In this document: positions 51,801 through 57,333 of the stretch, piece after piece
Numbering within the stretch: the stretch's first letter is position 1
How the letters are laid out: each line of letters begins with the position of its first letter
DNA from: Phylloscopus collybita
Lineage: Eukaryota > Chordata > Aves > Passeriformes > Phylloscopidae
Length of the DNA stretch: 64,000 bases
NCBI GenBank assembly: GCA_027886175.1
Contig: JAJNNQ010000137.1
Coordinates: 33,280,001-33,344,000, forward strand
Direction: 5' to 3'
Made by a program: the position numbers and the translations under genes
The notes under the pieces: model-generated
The model's input: the letters and a program-made list of their open reading frames with translations, nothing else
Told to the model about the DNA's origin: nothing
The model's database searches: none

Positions 51801-53919
51801 CTTCTCCTCCCTTCCACTTCTCATTTTCCCTTCCATAAATCAGGAATTTCCCAGAAAACTACAGAATAAAGGCAGCAAGTTTTTAGCACTTCCCTGGATG
51901 TGTTAATGGAAACTTCTAAGAACGTGTGTACTTAAAACCAAAATAGAACACTGGAAAAAGGTAAAAATGTACTAATTTCTTTCCCTCATAAAATATTGGA
52001 AATTCTGGAGAAATGCAGAATTTTTTTAACCATTTAGGTATTTAACTTACTAAAAGTGAATGCTTTGTCTAAGAAGTATTCAGTAATCCAGAAAATAGGA
52101 GGAGGACTAATGGGTTAAACACCTTTGCAGCTGCTCAGAAAGGATTTCCTCCTACAAGTGGCACCAAGCAGAACATTTTCCTATATTGCCTTTAAGCCTG
52201 TGACTCTTCTCACTGAAATCAGTGTTGGTGTCACCTCTTCCTAATGACATACCTGTAGGCAGCCAAGGAGGGAGAGGAGAGCACCGGGAGGAAGTACAAG
52301 AGAAAGACAGCATTCAGTCTAACATCTTGATCACCCATTCAAAAAAGAGCTAGGTTTATTACAACAGCAACTGAAGCTGTCAGAGAAATGGAGCAGGAAA
52401 TGCAGTCCCAAAAGACACTAATTATTTCTAGGTATTTGAATGCCAACCCTTGACGTACAAAATTGTTTTCTCTGTAAAGCTTGATGGGAATGCCAAAGAC
52501 CTGGAGCAAGTCACTTAGCCTTTGTGAGTAAATTTTGTCTCTCCACATTCACCTTCCTCTCTGGAGGGGGGGTGAAGCACTTCCCAAACCCAAAGGCTTT
52601 GTGAGGACAGCAAAAATTGCAAGGGTGTCAGACAACACCTTGAAGCCAAACAAGTCCTGTAGACAGAGTACTTCCCAAACAACCAAAACCACAACCAAAT
52701 TTGTGAAGCTGCAATTACCTGAATTATACAATCACTATTTAAATGTAAATATGGTTTCATCTCTACCAAGTTCTTTATTGTATAAAGTCAATGTTCAGCA
52801 GTGTAAAAATGAAATTATTTTATCCAGGATTTTATGCCACCATGTTTTTTCTGTATCCATGATAATGTACACTAACAAGTTCCAGCTTTATGCAAATTCA
52901 ACATATGTTGTCAGTGTGTCAATTCATACATATGTTTCTTCACAAAAATATGTCACAGATTCTTATATTTTCAACAAAAGAATCCAACAGGATCCAATAA
53001 GCCGTAGATTTATATGGTTTTGCAATTTAACTTGGTAAAACGAAGTCTACAGAAGAGAATTGTTATTTGCTAGAACTACAAATCAAGCCTGCACGTTTAG
53101 TGCATAGAGATCAATAAAGAGACTGTACTGTACGTCCATAAGCTAAAGAAAGCCGAAAGAAAATTGCGTCCACGTAACTACCGTCCGGTACAAATTTTTA
53201 CGGCAAGTGCCGGCGACTGGGGTGGTGAGCTCAGTCTGGGTTAAACACCTCACCAGCCTGCGGGTTCTCTGGCGCCCGAGCCGCCCGACGCTCCCACGCA
53301 CCTCACAGCTCCTTCCATCCCAACGCGCCTTGCCAGCCTTCCCAACGCGCCTTGCCTTGCCAGCCATCCCAACGCGTTTCTCGCTGCTTCCCGAGCCCCC
53401 CCGCTCCCCATCCCCGTCTGCGCCTCGGACTCCCGCAGCCAGGGCTGCCCCAGCTCGCCTCGGAGAGGCTTTCCTCAACACCTTCCAAGGCCGAACCACC
53501 TGCCCGGGTTTACAGAGCTTCCCCGGCCCCTTGCCGCGGCCCCATCTCAGCACCTACCCGTCCCGTTGCCTGCCAAGTGAAGTTCATGGCGTGGATGCCG
53601 ACGGGGATGGCGGGCATCCTCTGCTGGGCTTTCCTAAAGTCGTGGGTGAACGGGGCCATCTTCCCCTCGGACACGATCAGAATATCTTCTTCGAAGCCTG
53701 CGGAAGGTAAAGGGGCGCAATGTGCGGCAGCTCCGCCGGGCCGGGCTCGGCTCCGGGCTCCCGCCCGCCCTCCGATCACTTACCGATGAGCACCCGCGCT
53801 TGCTGGGCGTCGATCCACAAGTAGAGGGTGTCGGGCTGGCGCGGGGCGGCCCGCAGGCTGCAGAGGCTGAGGGCGCCGCAGAGCAGCGCGGCACAGCACA
53901 GCCGCCCCGCCGGGGCCAT
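14731..53919 (-). CDS. WIF1: WIF1, Wnt inhibitory factor 1 (ten-exon gene, whole span)
   Basis: WIF1 is a secreted antagonist that binds Wnt ligands and blocks their receptors. Joining the minus-strand segments 53784-53919, 53558-53697, 35821-35929, 29315-29455, 26136-26231, 24454-24549, 23234-23329, 19200-19295, 18488-18583 and 14731-14852 gives 1128 nt: 375 codons and TGA, with no frame break. The known human protein is 379 residues. Domain order is signal peptide (about 1-24), WIF domain (about 33-173), five EGF-like repeats (176-335), basic tail (336-375, ending NYIW). All nine introns are GT-AG and the start ATG has A at -3 and G at +4. Intron sizes run from 86 bp (intron 1) to 17.6 kb (intron 2). 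The assignment rests on strong residue-level similarity to vertebrate WIF1, recalled rather than searched. Confidence 0.97.
15625..15665 (-). repeat. Inverted copy of the LTR U5 end (left terminus of the ERVL insertion)
   Basis: These 41 bases align to the reverse complement of 16946-16986 with one mismatch (position 30 of 41), then similarity stops abruptly at the junction with integrase sequence. This forms the left half of a terminal inverted repeat. The sharp edge next to pol marks a recombination or template-switch joint. Confidence 0.9.
15669..16161 (+). pseudogene. Endogenous retroviral (ERVL-like) integrase remnant, broken
   Basis: The fragment covers the second half of the catalytic core through the C-terminal domain of a retroviral integrase. 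The core shows an Asp in SDNGTHF and a Glu in KVERCNG with 35 residues between them, the D,35-E spacing of integrases; the first catalytic Asp and the zinc-binding domain are missing. The [11 protein letters not shown] stretch resembles class III (ERVL) integrases. Stops at 15870-15872 and 16020-16022 interrupt the frame, and the C-terminal part (GPGYTWWV region, about 16077-16161) is in another frame. It cannot make a working enzyme and lacks every other viral gene. Confidence 0.88.
16240..16986 (+). mobile_element. ERVL LTR, 747 bp
   Basis: Begins TGTCTTGG and ends CCAAGACA, a perfect 8-bp terminal inverted repeat. A purine-rich tract (about 16222-16237) precedes it, as a polypurine tract should. 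A TATA-like GGATAAAA lies at 16542-16549 and an AGTAAA variant poly(A) signal at 16836-16841, giving the U3-R-U5 order on the plus strand. A run of A (16255-16267) lies near the start. The right end is a sequence I associate with a common songbird LTR family; that family link is from memory. Confidence 0.85.
17294..17331. repeat. Two copies of palindrome TGAACTGTAGTTCA
   Basis: The 14-base palindrome-like element occurs at 17294-17307 and 17318-17331, 24 bases apart, with further GAAC/GTTC words around it. Each copy reads as two AGTTCA half-sites, everted with a 2-base spacer, the shape of some nuclear receptor sites. It may equally be a small local duplication. Confidence 0.6.
18488..18583 (-). 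CDS. WIF1: WIF1 exon 9, EGF-like repeat 5
   Basis: 96-nt, phase 1 to phase 1 exon after a TTTTTTACAG acceptor and before a consensus GTAAGT donor. It encodes residues 304-335 with the six EGF cysteines (CEPSC, GTC, CQC, HC). As in mammalian WIF1, this last repeat has the short loop GLYGTC in place of the NGG loop of the others. Confidence 0.96.
18584..19199 (-). other. WIF1 intron 8
   Basis: GT-AG intron of 616 bp with no repeat or other feature recognised. Confidence 0.85.
19200..19295 (-). CDS. WIF1: WIF1 exon 8, EGF-like repeat 4
   Basis: 96-nt exon, phase 1-1, between a TTTGTAG acceptor and a GTGAGT donor. It encodes residues 272-303: CHQPC, NGGKC, CKC and DLC are the EGF cysteine positions, and the [17 protein letters not shown] run is nearly identical to other vertebrate WIF1 proteins. 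Confidence 0.97.
20527..20605. repeat. (CCCTTC)n polypyrimidine microsatellite
   Basis: About 80 bases of CCCTTT then CCCTTC units, pure pyrimidine on the plus strand and pure purine in the WIF1 sense. Mirror-symmetric tracts of this type can form triplex DNA. Confidence 0.95.
20795..20844. repeat. 27-bp tandem duplication
   Basis: The word gtattgtcaatataaagg occurs at 20795 and 20822, in a unit of 27 bases repeated nearly twice without change, so the event looks recent. Confidence 0.9.
21765..21804. repeat. (TTG)n microsatellite
   Basis: About 13 TTG units followed by further T/G-rich sequence to about 21860. Confidence 0.95.
22547..22606. repeat. 60-bp repeat, copy A (intron 7)
   Basis: Matches 24381-24440 over 60 bases with one mismatch, same orientation. 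Flanks of the two copies are unrelated. See the copy in intron 6. Confidence 0.95.
23234..23329 (-). CDS. WIF1: WIF1 exon 7, EGF-like repeat 3
   Basis: 96-nt exon, phase 1-1, bounded by a GTTTCAG acceptor and a GTGAGT donor. It encodes residues 240-271 with CTTTC, NGGTC, CIC and DQC as the EGF cysteine pattern. An NCT sequon (Asn241) keeps the potential N-glycosylation site seen at this place in human WIF1 (NCS). Confidence 0.96.
23330..24453 (-). other. WIF1 intron 6
   Basis: GT-AG intron of 1124 bp. Its 5' end, just 13 bases inside the donor, is occupied by a 60-bp copy of intron 7 sequence (24381-24440), followed in transcript sense by an unusually GC-rich stretch (24340-24380). Confidence 0.85.
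24381..24440. repeat. 60-bp repeat, copy B, next to the exon 6 splice donor
   Basis: Same 60 bases as 22547-22606 with one mismatch. It ends 13 bases from exon 6. Flanks show no target duplication, A-tail or element ends, so it looks like a templated insertion of local sequence and not a transposon. Confidence 0.95.
24454..24549 (-). CDS. WIF1: WIF1 exon 6, EGF-like repeat 2
   Basis: 96-nt exon, phase 1-1, with a CTCCTCAG acceptor and a GTAAAC donor. It encodes residues 208-239: CAPRC, NGGLC, CIC and INC give the EGF cysteines, and the CICPPGFYG run is conserved across vertebrate WIF1. Confidence 0.97.
24550..26135 (-). other. WIF1 intron 5
   Basis: GT-AG intron of 1586 bp. No repeat could be named with confidence; a patch at 25250-25460 with TTTATTAAAC has some LTR flavour but no ends were found. 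Confidence 0.8.
26136..26231 (-). CDS. WIF1: WIF1 exon 5, EGF-like repeat 1
   Basis: 96-nt exon, phase 1-1, with a TATGAAG acceptor that lacks a strong pyrimidine tract next to it, and a GTAATT donor. It encodes residues 176-207: [17 protein letters not shown] and PHC match EGF repeat 1 of vertebrate WIF1 almost residue for residue. Confidence 0.96.
26232..29314 (-). other. WIF1 intron 4
   Basis: GT-AG intron of 3083 bp. It contains a cluster of TCF/LEF-like words at 28211-28325. Open frames such as that near 26734-27075 (plus) have no recognised domain and no splice support. Confidence 0.8.
28211..28325. promoter_or_regulatory. Cluster of four TCF/LEF-like motifs in intron 4
   Basis: TTCAAAG or its reverse complement occurs at 28212-28218, 28255-28261 and 28292-28298, and TCAAAG at 28320-28325, all within 115 bases beside CAATTA homeodomain cores. 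WIF1 is known to respond to Wnt signalling, so a feedback enhancer is conceivable. The motif is short and degenerate, so this remains inference. Confidence 0.3.
29315..29455 (-). CDS. WIF1: WIF1 exon 4, end of WIF domain
   Basis: 141-nt exon after a CCTTTCAG-type acceptor (phase 1) and before a GTAACA donor. It encodes residues 129-175, including [15 protein letters not shown] and [13 protein letters not shown], which close the WIF domain. The two cysteines visible (FPC and KTC) are those that pair within the WIF fold of the human protein. Confidence 0.97.
29769..30330 (-). mobile_element. Solo LTR of an endogenous retrovirus, same sense as WIF1
   Basis: On the minus strand the segment starts TGTGGGGGT and ends ACCTCCACA, a 9-bp imperfect inverted terminus. 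A TATA-like CATAAAAG (30122-30129) is followed about 65 bases later by AATAAA (30054-30059), giving U3, a short R and a U5 in the right order. No internal viral sequence adjoins it. I could not see a target duplication, so the borders could be off by some bases. The family is not named with confidence; the short R recalls class II elements. Confidence 0.65.
30054..30059 (-). terminator. LTR poly(A) signal AATAAA in WIF1 sense
   Basis: The LTR hexamer lies within WIF1 intron 3 on the transcribed strand, between exons 3 and 4, where use would truncate the mRNA inside the WIF domain. Confidence 0.5.
32112..32320. repeat. Degenerate tRNA-like (SINE-type) repeat with inverted halves
   Basis: The left part (32112-32168, plus) resembles a tRNA: gtagtaattagaatgctctc, then a D-to-T arm span ending in GGTTTAAGACC, close to a B box. 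The right part (32274-32320) reads as a tRNA 5' half on the minus strand (cttagtgggtaaggcaattg). The two face each other. This is probably an ancient amniote SINE; family unknown. Confidence 0.4.
33295..33600 (+). mobile_element. Old CR1-like LINE 3' fragment
   Basis: Follows the layout of an older CR1 branch: 'ggggatacataatagatgagtac', 'aaaatcatggatagg', 'gactattgtctctacc', 'caaggactagtgcccatctgatgaag', 'aagtactggaaagagagatctat'. It is diverged and gapped and has no coding capacity. Confidence 0.55.
35821..35929 (-). CDS. WIF1: WIF1 exon 3, middle of WIF domain
   Basis: 109-nt exon between a GTCATAG acceptor (phase 0) and a GTTGGT donor (phase 1). It encodes residues 93-128, with [17 protein letters not shown] and GTIPHKAS as in other WIF1 proteins. 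The donor GTTGGT is weaker than the other donors of the gene. Confidence 0.97.
37215..37684 (+). mobile_element. CR1 LINE 3' fragment, plus orientation
   Basis: Starts with 'ctagtacaagaaggacgtggac' and continues with 'agggccacaaagatgatcaaggg', 'gaggctgagagagctggga', 'cagcctggagaaggct', ending 'tcagccctcctgtgattctg'. The middle is diverged. It is antisense to WIF1 and non-coding. Confidence 0.8.
48368..48412. repeat. Short purine-rich tandem repeat (GAAAGCAAG-type)
   Basis: Three to four units of about 12 bases built on agcaaga/gagaaagcaag. Confidence 0.8.
51366..51425 (+). mobile_element. Left end of an avian LTR (truncated)
   Basis: Begins TGTGGTGGGTTGACCTTG and continues through a gctgccag...cacccagctgctct stretch to about 51425, which I recognise as the start of a widespread avian ERV LTR. 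Similarity then fades, so the LTR is truncated or strongly diverged. The recognition is from memory. Confidence 0.55.
53315..53378. repeat. GC-rich tandem repeat in the WIF1 CpG island
   Basis: Three units of 22-27 bases built on CCNTCCCAACGCGCCTTGCC, the last one diverged. Each carries an AACGCG core. Confidence 0.8.
53558..53697 (-). CDS. WIF1: WIF1 exon 2, start of WIF domain
   Basis: 140-nt exon joined to exon 1 within a Gly codon. Acceptor CCGCAG, donor GTAGGT. It encodes residues 46-92 of the WIF domain, [16 protein letters not shown] through NFTWQATGR, nearly identical to mammals. The NFT sequon at Asn84 is the conserved N-glycosylation site. Confidence 0.97.
53698..53783 (-). other. 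WIF1 intron 1 (86 bp)
   Basis: GT-AG intron with a GTAAGT donor and a CTTCCGCAG acceptor, very GC-rich and only 86 bp long. Removing it is required: the unspliced frame diverges from WIF1 protein. Confidence 0.93.
53784..53919 (-). CDS. WIF1: WIF1 exon 1, signal peptide and N terminus
   Basis: 136 coding nt from ATG (53917-53919) to a CATCG|GTAAGT donor. The start has A at -3 and G at +4. Residues 1-24 form a signal peptide (basic start, then a hydrophobic run [14 protein letters not shown]). From residue 31, [16 protein letters not shown] matches the conserved start of the mature WIF1 protein. The signal peptide itself is shorter than the human one, which accounts for most of the length difference. 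Confidence 0.95.
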
Positions 53920-53970
53920 GCTCCCGCACCGCCCGCCCGGGGCTCGCCACTCCGCTGCCGCTCCGGCCGC

Positions 53971-54016
53971 TCCCTCCCTGCCTCCTTCCCTCCCTCCCTG
54001 CCTCCCTCCCTGCCTC
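53971..54016 (-). promoter_or_regulatory. G-run tract just upstream of the WIF1 start codon
   Basis: In WIF1 sense this is a row of GGGAGGGAGGCAGGGAGGG-like units with more than four GGG runs and loops of 1-5 bases, fitting the G-quadruplex pattern. It lies 52-97 bases before the ATG, so it is in the 5' UTR or core promoter. Confidence 0.6.
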
Positions 54017-54460
54017 TGCCGCGGGGCGGCCCCGGCGGGGCGGCGGCGGCGGCGGGGCGGGCTCGGGGTGGGCGGCGGGCGGCGCCGCGGGCGGCCGGGA
54101 GCGCGGCGCTGGCACGGTCCTTCCCCCGCCGCGGAGGGCGGTCAGCGCTCCGCGCCCGGGGCTGCGGGTGGCCGCCCGCTCCTGCAGCAGCGGAGCCGAG
54201 AGCCGGGACCCACAGCCCTTCTGTCACAGGGGAGCGGTGAGGCGGCAGGGTCGCCGCCCTGCCGCGCGTCCCGGCCCCCTCTCGGTGTTCACCCTCCCCG
54301 CAGGGGCACCCCGGCACTCCGACCGTCAAGGTGGCACCGCCACGGTCACAAGTGAGTGGCTGGAGATACTCGCGTCTGCGTAAAGAAACGAAGTTTGCGC
54401 GTAGCCGTCCCCCTGGCACACGTGGGGTTTGAGTCAGAGACGGGGGGGCATCACCCAAAT

Positions 54461-55154
54461 GGCAGGTGGATGCAGTGATGCCGTGGCTCCAGCGGGAACC
54501 CGCGAAGCTGGACGGAGCAGGGTCTAAAACGAGCCATCAGCCGGACAGTGGCACAGGGACCCGTTTCCCAGCACCAGGGAACGACGTAGGACATGAGGCT
54601 ATCAGAAACTGAACTGCCTCGGTATAGAAACTTAGTAAAGCTTGAAAGAATTTTCTGTTCAAAAAATTATATAAACAGAATCACGCCTTCTAAAGGAATA
54701 AAAAAGTATTGTTTCTAAATTTTCTGGATTCTTCCATTAGAAAAAGAAAAGCCTAAAAAAAAAAAAAAAAAAAAAGCCAAAACTTAGCAGGATAGATAAA
54801 GTTTGAGTAAACTTCCCAAGTTTGTCTGTAATGTTCTGAAAGGAGCTGGAGGGTATTTTCTCCCTGTGATTACTGCTTTAGATTCTGCTGGTGCTCCATC
54901 TCATCCTGTCAGTGTGACTGCTAAAGTTACCTCTGTGCTATCTGCTGGGACTGGAATTCTCTATGTAATGGACAGCAACATGAAGTTGATCTTTCTTTTC
55001 CAGAAAGATTTAATTGAGTGGCATTCCCTAGTAACTTGCCCAGATGAAAAATCTTACGCTCCAAAGACTGGAGTCAGCGTATGTACTCTAACAGAAATGC
55101 TTCACCTCTAGATGCTTGTTAGATAGGGATGATTAATTGCTATTTTTTGGTTAC
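54461..55154. other. Upstream intergenic DNA
   Basis: Contains an A-tract (54756-54775). A 102-codon plus-strand frame (54803-55111) lies between the A-tract and the next CR1; it matches nothing I know and has no promoter or splice context. Confidence 0.5.
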
Positions 55155-55707
55155 TTGGTAGTGTGACAAGCAGGTCAAAGGAGGTGATTCTCCCCTTCTA
55201 CTCTGCTCTTGTGAGACCCCACTTCGAGCACTGCATCTGTTTCTGAGGTCCCCAACAAAGGAAGGATGTTGACATGTTGGATTGAATCCAGAGCAGGGCC
55301 ATGAAGATGATGAGATGGCTGGAGCACCTCTCTTATGAAGACAGGCTGAGAGAGCTGGGGTTGTTTATCCTGGTCAAGGCTCCAGAGAGACCTTAGAACA
55401 TTTTCCCAGTACCTATAGGGAGCCTAGAAAAGAGCTGGAGAGGAAATTTCTACAAGGGCCTGTGTGATATGACAAAGGGGAACGGCTTCAAAATCAGAGT
55501 AAGTTTAGATCTGAAAGAAATTCTTTACTGTGAGGATGTTGAGGCACTGGCACAGGTTACCCAGAGAAGTTGCAGATAACCCATTCCTGGAAGTGTTAGA
55601 GACCAGGATGGATGGGGCTTTGCACAACCTAGTCATAGGCGAGTTGAGATGATCATTCAAGGTTCCTTCCAGCCCAACCCATTCTGAGGTTCTGCGATTC
55701 TATGACT
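55155..55707 (+). mobile_element. CR1 LINE 3' end, plus orientation
   Basis: A clear CR1 tail: 'tgagaccccacttcgagcac', 'gccatgaagatgatgagatgg', 'ggagcacctctcttatgaag', 'aggctgagagagctggggttg', 'gaggcactggcacaggttac', 'cattctgaggttctgcgattc'. It closes at the usual terminus near 55707. It is the most complete CR1 copy in the window but still lacks the coding part. Confidence 0.88.
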
Positions 55708-55756
55708 CCCATGTATTTTGTGTAAAATACTTTTTTTTTTTTTTTTTTTTTTTTAA

Positions 55757-56010
55757 ATCTGGCCCACTCCGCTGCGCTCTCGCAGGCGGTCGAAAGGAGG
55801 GCTGTGCGTGCGGCGGCGCGGGATGTCCCGTCCCTGCGGCCCGGGGGCCGGCGGGGCGGGGCGGGGCGGGGCCGCCCCCTGGCGGCCGCCGCCGCCGCTG
55901 CAGGCCCCGGCCGCGGCCGCAGCTCCCCCGCGCTGCCCTGCTCCAGCAGCACCGCCTGGCAGCGACCGCCCGAACCACCGGGAATCTCAGCCCAGAGATC
56001 CGCTCTCAAG
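55757..56010. promoter_or_regulatory. Second CpG island, 1.8 kb upstream of WIF1
   Basis: About 250 bp of very GC-rich, CpG-dense DNA with overlapping GGGGCGGGGCGGGG boxes (55852-55872), GCGGCCGC words and a strong CTCF-like motif. The edges are abrupt: a 25-base T tract on the left and AT-rich DNA on the right. It may be a promoter of an unannotated, possibly plus-strand transcript, or a WIF1 distal element. Reading frames across it are compositional. Confidence 0.6.
55870..55888 (-). promoter_or_regulatory. CTCF-like motif
   Basis: On the minus strand the core reads CCGCCAGGGGGCGGC, matching the CTCF core CCANNAGGGGGCGC-type consensus at nearly every position, with GGCC on its left as in the longer consensus. 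Confidence 0.55.
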
Positions 56011-56187
56011 TGCGGTTGAATCTTCTTAGCTTGAAAACGCGCAAGAAATTTTAACTGTACTACAAGAGAGAAATACAACGGGAAAAAATAATATCGGCAA
56101 CGAAAATTTTAGAAGAGGTTAAAACGGAACCTCAAGAGAGGTAAGAATATTTAATATTCTAACACAATGATTTACACGGTTATTTGT

Positions 56188-56355
56188 AATATGTATTTGC
56201 TATTTCTGTACACCTGAAGTGAAGCAGCATCTATAACCTTTGGAATGAAAATGATTGCCTCAGGACATATTTATGCCCAGTACTGTTATTATTTACGTCT
56301 TTTTCTCCCTCTTTTTATATTATTCATAGCTCATGATCAAAGGGCATCAGGCTCT
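56188..56355 (+). repeat. Inverted repeat, left arm
   Basis: 168 bases that match the reverse complement of 57163-57333 with about 8 mismatches and one 3-base gap (about 95% identity). Similarity begins and ends sharply. Not a repeat family I recognise. Confidence 0.95.
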
Positions 56356-57162
56356 TTGTAAAGGGGCTTTCTTAAGATCCAACAAAGGAAGATAATTTAA
56401 TTGCCAAGTAATAACACAGGAGCATAATTTCCAAAACTGTGATGGTACAATTTAAACACTCAGGAGTGTTTAAATAGCAATAGTAATCAGCTTACTTTCT
56501 GCAGAAATCAGCTGGTACCTAGTGACTGAAGTACAGTTTGATGGGTATGTGTTTGTGCCAACAGACTACCCAAGGCCAGAGACACCTCTGTAGTTGTTTC
56601 AACCGTGTGTCCCTCCTCCAGCATCTGCCAAGGCTCAGCTGAGCCTGGGGTTAGTGCCGTGCCTGGCTTGTTGTACTGCAGTGTCGGCTCTCCCCAGTTG
56701 CTCTCTGCTGTAGTACTGAAGCACAATGAGGTTCACTGAGGGTAAAGTTTGCTAAACTTGTTCTCATACTACCTGCTTGCATTCAATGTGAAGATCTAGG
56801 TATAAGCTTGGTAGAGTTCTTGATCCCTTTAATGTCTCACCTAAATTACATGACATATTTCAGGGAAGAATTTCTTTTTAAGTGAGTTGAGAGCATTATA
56901 GAGAGAGGATTGGAATATACTCGGGAAAGCAAATATTTTGTGGTTCTTTGTTTAATGAAATGGAAAACATATATGAAAACAAAACTGTGTTGTAAATACG
57001 GCTTCAAGTTCCATTAATTTTCATAAGAATGCATATATAGTGCATTTGTGGCCTGCTCTGACATTCATTGCAACTGACAGCATCCCCCTGATGACAGCCT
57101 TGGAATGAATTAATGAATGGATGGTTTGGATGATGGCATATCCAGGGAAGAATATGGAAGTC
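56356..57162. other. Spacer of the inverted repeat
   Basis: 807 bases of AT-rich DNA with no recognised domain or element. Confidence 0.8.
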
Positions 57163-57333
57163 AGAGCCTGATGCCCTTTGATCATGAGCTATAAATAATA
57201 ATATAAAAAGAGGGAGAAAAAGACAGAAATAATAACAGTACTGGGCATAAATATGTCCCGAGGCAATAATTTTCATTCCAAAAGTTATAGATGCTGCTTT
57301 ACCTCAGGTGTACAGAAATAGCAAATACATATT
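57163..57333 (-). repeat. Inverted repeat, right arm
   Basis: 171 bases, partner of 56188-56355. The 3-base difference is an extra ATT-type unit in the TATTATT run near the middle of the arm. Confidence 0.95.

Larger units (their letters stand above)
35930..53557 (-). other. WIF1 intron 2 (17.6 kb)
   Basis: The largest intron of the gene, GT-AG, phase 0. It contains a CR1 fragment (37215-37684), a short purine-rich tandem repeat (48368-48412), an LTR end (51366-51425) and, at its 5' end, part of the CpG island with a GC-rich tandem repeat (53315-53378). The remaining sequence is AT-rich and unique as far as I can see. Open frames inside it, including 42717-42953 (plus), show no known domain. 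Confidence 0.85.
53140..54460. promoter_or_regulatory. WIF1: CpG island and presumed WIF1 promoter
   Basis: GC- and CpG-dense DNA covering the start of intron 2, exons 1-2 and about 540 bp upstream of the start codon. Several GGGGCGGGG boxes (54019-54075) and GGCGGGC words could bind Sp-family factors. No clear TATA box was found near the start codon, which suits a CpG-island promoter. The transcription start is not determined. Confidence 0.8.

Noticed and set aside
53634..54458. 274-codon open frame on the minus strand, and similar plus-strand frames at 53722-54355
   Set aside because: They are the longest open frames in the window but consist of Pro/Arg/Ala/Gly-rich translation of a CpG island. 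The real WIF1 exons 1 and 2 use other frames or only part of this one.
54803..55111. 102-codon plus-strand frame between an A-tract and a CR1 element
   Set aside because: No recognised domain, and the flanking A-tract and CR1 point to transposon-derived or random sequence.
55653..56078. 141-codon minus-strand frame and 71-73-codon plus-strand frames over the second CpG island
   Set aside because: GC-rich compositional frames with a poly-Lys run from the T tract. No similarity to LEMD3 or any protein I know.
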